Assembly (NCBI RefSeq): GCF_037126465.1
Contig: NC_088203.1
Coordinates: 52,799,581-52,863,580, forward strand
Direction: 5' to 3'
DNA length: 64,000 bases
Source of the DNA: Ornithodoros turicata
Lineage: Eukaryota > Arthropoda > Arachnida > Ixodida > Argasidae
Each line of letters begins with the position of its first letter. Position 1 is the first letter of the stretch. The notes beneath the pieces were generated by a model, which was not told the DNA's origin, did no database searches, and worked only from the letters and a program-made list of their open reading frames with translations. Made by a program: the position numbers and the translations under genes. Below are positions 26,561 to 37,394 of the stretch, in pieces.

Positions 26561-27735
26561 CATATTTATTGTACTTTCAGCAGAGGGAGTGTTGTGAAAA
26601 ATAAATAAGATGGAGTGGATGTTGTGTCAAGCATGTCTTGTGCAAACTGAACACTGTGTGTGAACATTCATTCTGTAATGAAGAAAAAATTGAAATTAAC
26701 TTGAACCTTACAATTACAGATGCCAAAGAGGACTCACTTATGTGAAAACATAGCATACCACATTAAAGATCCCTTGCTATTTCTGCCCTGTCAAAACTTT
26801 GCTGTGCATTGCAACCTGGCAATCTTTCGACTTATCCCCTTATTTCATAGAGAGGTTCAAGTATTCATGTTCGGTAAAATGAACAAGGTTTCATGGCGAT
26901 ATAGGAAAAACCTGCGTGGGAGGAAGTGTGTAATGTTGCTTTCATAATACTCCAAAACGCTCAAAAGAGGTTGACTGAGTAACATTTTGCCATATAATCA
27001 CCGATTATTTAAAAATAATATAAAATAAAGTGCTCAGTACTTCCAAGCACCAGAACTAAATTAAAATGCCTGTATTTAGTGCCAGCAGAGTCTGTTACTG
27101 TAGACTGAGACTTGCTAATCAAAGGCACACACGGCATATTGTGTCTTGCCGATTTCTACAGGCACATGTGTCATGGAAGTAGAACTGTAATTTCTAGCAC
27201 ATCAGGTGGTCTACAAATTAGTCCGCAGGGTGTGACCACTTTGGTGTTAGGCATTAACCATGGGCATTGACATTACCAGGGATTTTTCCAAGTGGAGCAA
27301 GAGTGCAACCCCCCGAACACCCCTTTTTCTGGAGACGGACACTGGGCTTTCAGAGGTTCCTATCATGGCATCTGAGAATAAACATTACAACCTATGACTA
27401 AAGAGTGCACCATTTTTACATGCGATCTTGGAGTTCCAGTGGGACCATGGCCCCCCTCTCAGTACGCCCATGACTATGGGGTGCCACTTCTTTCCCGAGT
27501 AGATTGTACTTTGCTGACGTGATGGTAGCCAGAAAATATTTCGGGAGGGCAGTTTCTATGGGGACTTTACATTGGGGGAGGAGGATCCCACTTCGTTTCC
27601 CTCTCCCAAATGCACTACCAAGGGCATGATTTGATGGGGGTCATCCCCTAAACCATCCCCTGGACGACAGTATAGGCGCGTGCCACAGCAACAACCATTT
27701 GCCATTGTATATATGTATTGAGGGAGAGTACTGTG
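26561..27735. other. No gene seen; possible MITE pieces
   Basis: A/T-rich sequence without a credible frame. At 27280-27480 the pieces CAGGGATTTTTCCAAG and CCCCCCTCTCAGTACGCCCA look like parts of an old transposon, but limits and ends are unclear. Confidence 0.4.
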
Positions 27736-28559
27736 TAGAGCACTGCACGGGCCGACTTTTCCGGGCCCGACCCGGCCCGGGCGCATCGAAAAATGGCCCG
27801 GCCCGACCCGGGCTCGGACCTTCATATTTTTATGCGGCCCGGCCCGGCCCGGTGACCCAGTGACTAGAGCCCGGCCCGGCCCGGCGTCTAAGCAAATAGA
27901 GCCCGGCCCGGCCCGGCCCGGCCCGGTGACCCGGCGAGTAGATCCCGGCCTAGTATTTCCAGCCGCGACGTAAGCGTTTCTGGCGATTATCAAACAAATT
28001 TATAAGTAAATTTATAAGGAGAGAAGACAAACATACAAGTGATGGCGGTTTAACACCGTAACCGCACGAGACCAAATTAAATCCAGAACGCACGGGGCGT
28101 TATCGTTACACTGTCAAGATTTTGCGGAGATAGAGCATGCTGTCGACAAACTGCTTCTCCCAGTCCCTATCCCTCTCACCAAGCTTTGCCAAAGTGATTG
28201 TGAAATATGTGAGGAGTGAGGAGCAATGTAAAGTGGCTTGGAGAATGTTCTAGAGGGTGGAATCATATGCATAATGCAGTACCCTTTGCTTGTCTTTGCA
28301 AAATATGCACAGGAATGACGCAAGCGCATGATGATATGAACTAATGCATCTCCAATGTGTGGAATTAGCTGCGTGGCCCGGCCGGGCCTGACTCTCGGGA
28401 ACATATTTGTCGGCCCGGGCCCGGCCCGCGGTGCTGGCGTATTTTGTCGGCCCGGGCTCGGCCCGGCCCGGAGCACACAGCCAATAACAAGCCCAGCCCG
28501 GCCCGCGGGCCGCGTCGGGCCCGGGCCGGGTCGGGGGCCCGGGCCCGTGCAGTGCTCTA
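27736..28559. mobile_element. Non-autonomous hAT element (824 bp)
   Basis: Termini TAGAGCACTGCACGGGCC and GGCCCGTGCAGTGCTCTA are inverted repeats. Both ends continue into GGCCCGGCCC-type low-complexity arrays (27750-27950 and 28375-28545). The flanks GTACTGTG at 27728-27735 and 28560-28567 are a perfect 8-bp target duplication, diagnostic of hAT-type insertion. The core has no transposase. Long proline/glycine/arginine frames here are by-products of the GC repeats. Confidence 0.9.
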
Positions 28560-28567
28560 GTACTGTG

Positions 28568-29368
28568 TTACAGAGCTTGAAGAACAGTAATTGGATCATT
28601 TGGGAAATATGTCTACGACGTAACGTAAGAGCATGCACTGGTAGAATGATTGCAGAAGGATATGTTTGAATAGTCATTTGTGTCATGCATTTGTACATGT
28701 GATCTTATTTGACACTGCTTTTGTCTTCTTCAAAGTAAAAAAGGACACTGCCTGACACTGTCGTATCTTTGTGGATCCAAGCTCTTGCAAATGCTCATTA
28801 AGCGACAAGATCCTTTCAGACGCAAGAATAACAGAACACTTAAATTATCTTAGCAAATGTATGGAACACAGTTGAGATGTGGTTGCACCACCTGCGGTAA
28901 TAACGGTAGCCACAAGCGAGAAGCGCAATTATGAAAACAAATCGAATTTCAGGCTTCTACTGCGTGCGTCTTGCGTAGCCGTTGAGTTTATGTACACTTA
29001 GGTGCAGCCAAGCAATACTGAATTCTTCCACCGTACTTGTGCAACGGCTTATGTCAAACACACACGCCAAAGCACACGGAACGGAACACCGCACGGAACG
29101 AGGGCTGACCACAAAGCTTCCACTGTACTAGGAGACCACACTTTTCACTATTCATCTCTCGCTTGCTTTGCTCCTTGCACCTTCCCTTCGCTTCAGTTCC
29201 TATTGCAGTGTGTAAACAAGTACTGGCAGCCATGCTGGCCGCGATGGAGCGATGGCAACTCTCCATCCGTTTCTGGCCGCCGCAGGTTTTCATGCTGCCG
29301 TGGTGCCAACCAATAGGCGTGCGCGCATTCTCCTATGCGTAAACTAGCCTACGTTACGGAATTTCGCA
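28568..29368. other. No gene seen
   Basis: Between the hAT element and the satellite. Short frames only, with no family resemblance, no splice-supported exon and no repeat that I recognise. Confidence 0.5.
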
Positions 29369-32300
29369 ACCCGGGCGCCTGCTCCCAGACGTTCGGAAAA
29401 ATTGGCCTTGGGTAGGACGCGATAAATACGACAGCGGGCGAACTGAAGCACTCCTCTGATGTCCCGGGTCTTTCTCTTTCACTTGCTAGTGCCGGCTTTC
29501 CTACGACTTGATATATTGATGCTGGAGAGGTTAAAGACAAACTGCCAGCAGAGAACGGCCAGCCGGAGGAGACCATGGGGGATGATCCTCGTCTCATAGG
29601 CTGCGGCGTTGCCCGCCGACTGGAGTATTTCAGAAGCCAGGAATTCGAGCACGGCTGCGAGCTAAACCCGGGCGCCTGCTCCCAGACGTTCGGAAAAATT
29701 GGCCTTGGGTAGGACGCGATAAATACGACAGCGGGCGATTGAAGCACTTTTCTGATGTCCCGGGTCTTTCTCTTTCACTTGCTAGTGCCAGCTTTTCTAC
29801 GACTTGATATATTGATGCTGGAGAGGTTAAAGACAAACTGCCGGCAGAGAACGGAAAGCCGGAGGAGACCATTGGGGATGATCCTCGTCTCATAGGCTGC
29901 GGCGTTGCCCGCCGACTGGAGTATTTCAGAAGCCAGGAATTTGAGCACGGTTGCGACGTAAACCCGGGCGCCTGCTCCCAGACGTTCGGAAAAATTGGCC
30001 TTGGGTAGGACGCGATAAATACGACAGCGGGCGAACTGAAGCACTTTTCTGATGTCCCGGGTCTTTCTCTTTCACTTGCTACTGCCAGCTTTTCTGCGAC
30101 TTGATATATTGATGCTGGAGAGGTTAAAGACAAACTGCCAGCAGAGAACGGCCAGCCGGAGGAGACCATGGGGGATGATCCTCGTCTCATAGGCTGCGGC
30201 GTTGCCCGCCGACTGGAGTATTTGAGAAGCCAGGAATTTGAGCACGGCTGCGACGTAAACCCGGACGCCTGCTCCCAGACGTTCGGAAAAATTGGCCTTG
30301 GGTAGGACGCGATAAATACGACAGCGGGCGAACTGAAGCACTCCTCTGATGTCCCGGGTCTTTCTCTTTCACTTGCTAGTGCCAGCTTTTCTACGACTTG
30401 ATATATTGATGCTGGAGAGGTTAAAGACAAACTGCCAGCAGAGAACGGCCAGCCAGAGGAGACCATGGGGGATGATCCTCGTCTCATAGGCTGCGGCGTT
30501 GCCCGCCGACTGGAGTATTTGAGAAGCCAGGAATTTGAGCACGGCTGCGACGTAAACCCGGGCGCCTGCTCCCAGACGTTCGGAAAAATTGGCCTTGGGT
30601 AGGACGCGATAAATACGACAGCGGGCGAACTGAAGCACTTTTCTGATGTCCCGGGTCTTTCTCTTCCACTTGCTAGTGCCAGCTTTTCTACGACTTGATA
30701 TATTGATTCTGGAGAGGTTAAAGACAAACTGCCAGCAGAGAACGGCCAGCCGGAGGAGACCATGGGGGATGATCCTCGTCTCATAGGCTGCGGCATTGCC
30801 CGCCGACTGGAGTATTTCAGAAGCCAGGAATTTGAGCACGGCTGCGACGTAAACCCGGGCGCCTGCTCCCAGACGTTCGGAAAAATTGGCCTTGGGTATG
30901 ACGCGATAAATACGACAGCGGGCGAACTGAAGCACTTTTCTGATGTCCCGGGTCTTTCTCTTTCACTTGCTAGTGCCAGCTTTTCTACGACTTGATATAT
31001 TGATGCTGGAGAGGTTAAAGACAAACTGCCAGCAGAGAACGGCCAGCCGGAGGAGACCATGGGGGATGATACTCGTCTCATAGGCTGCGGCGTTGCCCGC
31101 CGACTGGAGTATTTCAGAAGCCAGGAATTTGAGCACGGCTGCGACGTAAACCCGGGCGCCTGCTCCCAGACGTTCGGAAAAATTGGCCTTGGGTAGGACG
31201 CGATAAATACGACAGCGGGCGAACTGAAGCACTTTTCTGATGTCCCGGGTCTTTCTCTTTCACTTGCTAGTGCCAGCTTTTCTGCGACTTGATATATTGA
31301 TGCTGGAGAGGTTAAAGACAAACTGCCAGCAGAGAACGGCCAGCCGGAGGAGACCATGGGGGATGATCCTCGTCTCATAGGCTGCGGCGTTGCCCGCCGA
31401 CTGGAGTATTTCAGAAGCCAGGAATTTGAGCACGGCTGCGACGTAAACCCGGGCGCCTGCTCCCAGACGTTCGGAAAAATTGGCCTTGGGTATGACGCGA
31501 TAAATACGACAGCGGGCGAACTGAAGCACTTTTCTGATGTCCCGGGTCTTTCTCTTTCACTTGCTAGTGCCAGCTTTTCTACGACTTGATATATTGATGC
31601 TGGAGAGGTTAAAGACAAACTGCCAGCAGAGAACGGCCAGCCGGAGGAGACCATGGGGGATGATACTCGTCTCATAGGCTGCGGCGTTGCCCGCCGACTG
31701 GAGTATTTCAGAAGCCAGGAATTTGAGCACGGCTGCGACGTAAACCCGGGCGCCTGCTCCCAGACGTTCGGAAAAATTGGCCTTGGGTAGGACGCGATAA
31801 ATACGACAGCGGGCGAACTGAAGCACTTTTCTGATGTCCCGGGTCTTTCTCTTTCACTTGCTAGTGCCAGCTTTTCTGCGACTTGATATATTGATGCTGG
31901 AGAGGTTAAAGACAAACTGCCAGCAGAGAACGGCCAGCCGGAGGAGACCATGGGGGATGATCCTCGTCTCATAGGCTGCGGCGTTGCCCGACGACTGGAG
32001 TATTTCAGAAGCCAGGAATTTGAGCACGGCTGCGACGTAAACCCGGGCGCCTGCTCCCAGACGTTCGGAAAAATTGGCCTTGGGTATGACGCGATAAATA
32101 CGACAGCGGGCGAACTGAAGCACTTTTCTGATGTCCCGGGTTTTTCTCTTTCACTTGCTAGTGCCAGCTTTTCTACGACTTGATATATTGATGCTGGAGA
32201 GGTTAAAGACAAACTGCCAGCAGAGAACGGCCAGCCGGAGGAGACCATGGGGGATGATACTCGTCTCATAGGCTGCGGCGTTGCCCGCCGACTGGAGTAT

Positions 32301-35252
32301 TTCAGAAGCCAGGAATTTGAGCACGGCTGCGACGTAAACCCGGGCGCCTGCTCCCAGACGTTCGGAAAAATTGGCCTTGGGTAGGACGCGATAAATACGA
32401 CAGCGGGCGAACTGAAGCACTTTTCTGATGTCCCGGGTCTTTCTCTTTCACTTGCTAGTGCCAGCTTTTCTGCGACTTGATATATTGATGCTGGAGAGGT
32501 TAAAGACAAACTGCCAGCAGAGAACGGCCAGCCGGAGGAGACCATGGGGGATGATCCTCGTCTCATAGGCTGCGGCGTTGCCCGACGACTGGAGTATTTC
32601 AGAAGCCAGGAATTTGAGCACGGCTGCGACGTAAACCCGGGCGCCTGCTCCCAGACGTTCGGAAAAATTGGCCTTGGGTAGGACGCGATAAATACGACAG
32701 CGGGCGAACTGAAGCACTTTTCTGATGTCTCGGGTCTTTCTCTTTCACTTGCTAGTGCCAGCTTTTCTACGACTTGATATATTGATGCTGGAGAGGTTAA
32801 AGACAAACTGCCAGCAGAGAACGGCCAGCCGGAGGAGACCATGGGGGATGATCCTCGTCTCATAGGCTGCGGCGTTGCCCGCCGACTGGAGTATTTGAGA
32901 AGCCAGGAATTTGAGCACGGCTGCGACGTAAACCCGGGCGCTTCTCCCAGACGTTCGGAAAAATTGGCCTTGGGTAGGACGCGATAAATACGACAGCGGG
33001 CGAACTGAAGCACTTTTCTGATGTCCCTGGACTTTCTCTTTCACTTGCTAGTGCCAGCTTTTCTACGACTTGATATATTGATGCTGGAGAGGTTAAAGAC
33101 AAACTGCCAGCAGAGAACGGCAAGCCGGAGGAGACCATGGGGGATGACCCTCGTCTCATAGGCTGCGGCGTTGCCCGCCGACTGGAGTATTTGAGAAGCC
33201 AGGAATTTGAGCACGGCTGCGACGTAAACCCGGGCGCCTGCTCCCAGACGTTCGGAAAAATTGGCCTTGGGTAGGACGCGATAAATACGACAGCGGGCGA
33301 ACTGAAGCACTTTTCTGATGTCCCGGGTCTTTCTCTTTCACTTGCTAGTGCCAGCTTTTCTGCGACTTGATATATTGATGCTGGAGAGGTTAAAGACAAA
33401 CTGCCAGCAGAGAACGGCCAGCCGGAGGAGACCATGGGGGATGATACTCGTCTCATAGGCTGCGGCGTTGCCCGCCGACTGGAGTATTTCAGAAGCCAGG
33501 AATTTGAGCACGGCTGCGACGTAAGCCCGGGCGCCTGCTCCCAGACGTTCGGAAAAATTGGCCTTGGGTAGGACGCGATAAATACGGCAGCGGGCGAACT
33601 GAAGCACTTTTCTAATGTCCCGGGTCTTTCTCTTTCACTTGCTAGTGCCAGCTTTTCTACGACTTGATATATTGATGCTGGAGAGGTTAAAGACAAACTG
33701 CCAGCAGAGAACGGCAAGCCGGAGGAGACCATGGGGGATGATCCTCGTCTCATAGGCTGCGGCGTTGCCCGACGACTGGAGTATTTCAGAAGCCAGGAAT
33801 TTGAGCACGGCTGCGACGTAAACCCGGGCGCCTGCTCCCAGACGTTCGGAAAAATTGGCCTTGGGTAGGACGCGATAAATACGACAGCGGGCGAACTGAA
33901 GCACTTTTCTGATGTCTCGGGTCTTTCTCTTTCACTTGCTAGTGCCAGCTTTTCTACGACTTGATATATTGATGCTGGAGAGGTTAAAGACAAACTGCCA
34001 GCAGAGAACGGCCAGCCGGAGGAGACCATGGGGGATGATCCTCGTCTCATAGGCTGCGGCGTTGCCCGCCGACTGGAGTATTTGAGAAGCCAGGAATTTG
34101 AGCACGGCTGCGACGTAAACCCGGGCGCTTCTCCCAGACGTTCGGAAAAATTGGCCTTGGGTAGGACGCGATAAATACGACAGCGGGCGAACTGAAGCAC
34201 TTTTCTGATGTCTCGGGTCTTTCTCTTTCACTTGCTAGTGCCAGCTTTTCTACGACTTGATATATTGATGCTGGAGAGGTTAAAGACAAACTGCCAGCAG
34301 AGAACGGCCAGCCGGAGGAGACCATGGGGGATGATCCTCGTCTCATAGGCTGCGGCGTTGCCCGCCGACTGGAGTATTTGAGAAGCCAGGAATTTGAGCA
34401 CGGCTGCGACGTAAACCCGGGCGCTTCTCCCAGACGTTCGGAAAAATTGGCCTTGGGTAGGACGCGATAAATACGACAGCGGGCGAACTGAAGCACTTTT
34501 CTGATGTCCCTGGACTTTCTCTTTCACTTGCTAGTGCCAGCTTTTCTACGACTTGATATATTGATGCTGGAGAGGTTAAAGACAAACTGCCAGCAGAGAA
34601 CGGCAAGCCGGAGGAGACCATGGGGGATGACCCTCGTCTCATAGGCTGCGGCGTTGCCCGCCGACTGGAGTATTTGAGAAGCCAGGAATTTGAGCACGGC
34701 TGCGACGTAAACCCGGGCGCCTGCTCCCAGACGTTCGGAAAAATTGGCCTTGGGTAGGACGCGATAAATACGACAGCGGGCGAACTGAAGCACTTTTCTG
34801 ATGTCCCGGGTCTTTCTCTTTCACTTGCTAGTGCCAGCTTTTCTGCGACTTGATATATTGATGCTGGAGAGGTTAAAGACAAACTGCCAGCAGAGAACGG
34901 CCAGCCGGAGGAGACCATGGGGGATGATACTCGTCTCATAGGCTGCGGCGTTGCCCGCCGACTGGAGTATTTCAGAAGCCAGGAATTTGAGCACGGCTGC
35001 GACGTAAGCCCGGGCGCCTGCTCCCAGACGTTCGGAAAAATTGGCCTTGGGTAGGACGCGATAAATACGGCAGCGGGCGAACTGAAGCACTTTTCTAATG
35101 TCCCGGGTCTTTCTCTTTCACTTGCTAGTGCCAGCTTTTCTACGACTTGATATATTGATGCTGGAGAGGTTAAAGACAAACTGCCAGCAGAGAACGGCAA
35201 GCCGGAGGAGACCATGGGGGATGATCCTCGTCTCATAGGCTGCGGCGTTGCC
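29369..35252. repeat. 297-bp satellite array, first block (~20 units)
   Basis: A unit of 297 bp (landmarks CCCGGGCGCCTGCTCCCAG, GACGCGATAAATACGACAG and GATATATTGATGCTGGAGAG) repeats head-to-tail with about 95-99% similarity. Because 297 is 3 x 99, stop-free frames run through many units, giving apparent proteins up to 1127 aa. Single-base deletions in some units (GGGCGCTTCTCCC) shift the frames without consequence, arguing against coding. Higher-order structure is visible: alternating unit types at 30870-32420, and a five-unit block repeated at 1483-bp distance (33020 and 34503). Confidence 0.92.
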
Positions 35253-35265
35253 AGTAGTAAGTACT

Positions 35266-35434
35266 GACCACGTTTATCCGGAAACGCACATCTGGCCTGG
35301 ACGCCATTAATTAGCAATTAGAGCTAATTGGGACCCCCCACATTAATCAGCACCCTCCAGGGAGCCATCACACTAATTGGGGAACGTCTATCTTGCGTCC
35401 AGACCAAGATGTGCGTTTCCGGATAATCGTGGTC
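35266..35434. repeat. 169-bp hairpin / MITE at the satellite border
   Basis: GACCACGTTTATCCGGAAAC at the left and GTTTCCGGATAATCGTGGTC at the right form a stem of about 40 bp that continues with CGCACATCT and CTGGACGC. Inside is a CTAATTGGG motif repeated in mirror. It could be an independent MITE or the terminal hairpin of the virus-like island. Confidence 0.7.
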
Positions 35435-35699
35435 ATAAAAAATAAAAAAATAGGCAGAAAATAAAATAAAAAGATAGAAATAGAGTGGAGAGAAACAATT
35501 TATTCGAAAATCAACGATGCCGCGGCGAAGAAGCCGCTCCGCAACACCCGAGTGACCAGCGTCCGCCATGTTGGTAGTTTGCACCCAGCAGTTGCAGAGA
35601 TCGACGACAGGTGGCCACTTAGTTGCAAGGCATCACACCAGATGGCGCCACCATCATAGCTCTAGACGAGAAAGACAGAACAAGATACTAGCGGCAGGT

Positions 35700-36140
35700 A
35701 AAAATGACAGCACTGCTAAGCAAGTCTAGGCATGCGAGAGAAAAGGTCTAACCGCTACTGCTAAAACAGAAAACAGTACACATCGCGGGAAAAAGGCTTA
35801 CGGGGGGACGATCGCTTAGGCCTAATCCCAACACTACGCAGCTAACACAAGGCGGGAACCACACATCGCTAAACATGCGTCAACAGGCTTGGACACCGCA
35901 AAACAAGTCTAAACATGCGAGAAAAGGCTTAACACGAGCGCGGTCACCGCTAAACACGGCAAACATACGAGAAAAGGAGCGCGTCAAATCACTCACCTTT
36001 TCCCCCGCGGCAACTTCCAGGCAGAAACTGAGCGAGCGCGGAGAACATACGTCTGCTCCCTACGAGATCCAGCCAGCAACTGAGCGAGCGCGCGGAGCGC
36101 ACGTCCGTCTTCCGCGACGGTCCGAGAGAAACTGAGAGAG
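35700..36140 (+). repeat. Short direct repeats upstream of the virus-like genes
   Basis: CGCTAAACATGCGAGAAAAG-like units occur at about 35715, 35872, 35912 and 35950. AACTGAGCGAGCGCGCGGAG-like units occur at about 36026, 36078 and 36130. They may be regulatory or terminal subrepeats. No coding frame is supported here. Confidence 0.5.
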
Positions 36141-36345
36141 GCGACGCGCAGCGGCCGCTATGGATGCGCGCGCGCCCTCTGCTCCACCCGTCCGCGCATG
36201 CGCGCGCTGCTAGCTCCCTCTGCGCCGGCCGCGGGTGTTTTCGGTTTCGGCTCTCTGCTGCGCGCGCGCGCGCTCCTAGCGGCGACGGGTGGCTTTTCAG
36301 TTTCGCTTTCATTCTCCGTTCTTTGCGCGCGCGCGCGTTTATCTC

Positions 36346-36351
36346 TATAAA
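36346..36351 (+). promoter_or_regulatory. TATA box for the virus-like gene pair
   Basis: TATAAA followed by GGCAGCGCGC sits 59 bp before the ATG at 36405, with a TCATTC initiator-like sequence about 30 bp downstream. Spacing fits a eukaryotic core promoter. Confidence 0.6.
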
Positions 36352-36404
36352 GGCAGCGCGCACCGCGCTCGCGTCATCATTCTGACCGATACGTGGAAAA
36401 CGCC

Positions 36405-36680
36405 ATGTGTGGTTTATTCTCCTGCGTTTCTCGTCGTCGCAAGGAAAAGACAAAAAACGAAGAACTTCGCGAATTTATACGCGGCATCGTGGAGGAAGCC
36501 TTTCAAGTCCACCGTCTGGAATGGTTGCAAGCGCGTCAAGAAATGTGTCAGGACAAGATGAAGACGCTCGACCGCATCTTAGCGGCGGACAGACTGGCGA
36601 AAAAGAAGTCCAACTTTAGCCTGGACAATCTGTATTGGGAACGCAGTTCCGATGTAGAGGACGACGACGAGGATGTGTAA
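36405..36680 (+). CDS. Small acidic-tailed protein of the virus-like island (91 aa)
   Basis: ATG at 36405 lies 59 bp after a TATA box. The product starts MCGLFSCVSRRRKEK (Cys near the N-terminus could be lipid-modified), continues as a charged helical region (residues ~18-65, possible coiled coil) and ends in an acidic DVEDDDEDV tail. There is no known domain. The stop overlaps an AATAAA (36680-36685), and the next gene starts 71 bp later, a very compact, virus-like layout. I do not recognise the family. It could be a minor virion or regulatory protein of the element. Confidence 0.6.
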   Translation: MCGLFSCVSRRRKEKTKNEELREFIRGIVEEAFQVHRLEWLQARQEMCQDKMKTLDRILAADRLAKKKSNFSLDNLYWERSSDVEDDDEDV

Positions 36681-36751
36681 ATAAAAAGCGATGCATTTCT
36701 CTTCGAGTCTCAGTCTCTTCTTTCTCTTCGTGCAACGTGTACGCACGCAAC

Positions 36752-37294
36752 ATGTCTTCCCCCGAACCTTTTCGTTTCCGTCATCCCTTTCGCTGTATCT
36801 TAAGCGGCCCCTCCATGTGCGGCAAATCTACGTTCGTTGCTAACGTGTTGAGGAACCTGAACGACGTGGTAGACAAGCCTCCGTCACAAATATTCTACGT
36901 GCAGAAATATGCTTCGCCGAGCATGCAGGACGAATTCGGGGACTCCGTAAAATTTACCAAGGAGCTACCGCGAGAGTGGGACACGTCGCGCGCTACGCTG
37001 ATCGTCGTCGACGATCACATGACCGACGCCGGTTCCTTGAAGGAGGTGACCGATCTTTTCATTCGGGGTTCTCACCACGCCAACGCGTCGATCTTCTTAC
37101 TCGTTCAAAACATCTTTTTCGACAGTAGCCATTTTAGAACAATATCCTACAACGCCAGTTACGTCGTCCTGTGGCGCACCGTGCGCAGCGTGCACCAGAT
37201 GGAACATTTCGGCCAACAGCTATTTGGCAGAAAAAGATTGGAGTATTTTCTGGACGCATATAAACAAGCGATGTCGTCGCCCCACGCATATTTA
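36752..37294 (+). CDS. Packaging-ATPase-like protein, cut by the assembly gap
   Basis: I place the start at ATG 36752 rather than an upstream in-frame ATG, because the upstream part overlaps the preceding gene and its poly(A) signal. 181 residues are visible before the N gap. Walker A is at residues 19-27 (GPSMCGKST) and Walker B at 83-88 (LIVVDD), followed by a polar sensor-like LLVQN strand. This arrangement matches A32/FtsK-HerA-like packaging ATPases of Polintons/Mavericks and related DNA viruses, which pump DNA into capsids. No frameshift or stop is present, so the copy may be recent. The C-terminus is unknown. Another P-loop family is possible but less likely. Confidence 0.7.
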
Positions 37295-37394
37295 NNNNNN
37301 NNNNNNNNNNNNNNNNNNNNNNNNNNNNNNNNNNNNNNNNNNNNNNNNNNNNNNNNNNNNNNNNNNNNNNNNNNNNNNNNNNNNNNNNNNNNNN
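37295..37394. other. Assembly gap (100 N)
   Basis: Exactly 100 Ns, the conventional placeholder for a gap of unknown size. It separates the virus-like island from resumed satellite, so the rest of the island (possibly many kb) may be missing here. Confidence 0.95.

Larger units (their letters stand above)
35253..37294 (+). mobile_element. Virus-like (Polinton/Maverick-type) island inside the satellite
   Basis: The satellite stops in mid-unit at 35252 and new sequence begins AGTAGTAAGTAC. The island holds a hairpin (35266-35434), short repeats (CTAAACATGCGAGAAAAGG and AACTGAGCGAGCGCG several times), a TATA promoter and two tightly packed virus-style genes, then enters the assembly gap. An AG start fits Polinton termini, but the other end is hidden, so the class rests on the ATPase. 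Satellite resumes after the gap. Confidence 0.55.

Noticed and set aside
27556..28698. Proline/glycine/arginine-rich frames of 100-190 aa
   Set aside because: They are translations of the GGCCCGGCCC arrays in the hAT element on both strands.
29630..35317. Long minus-strand frames (up to 1127 aa) through the satellite
   Set aside because: They follow from a period of 99 codons without stops. Unit variants shift the frame without effect, all three frames show similar conservation, and no domain is visible.
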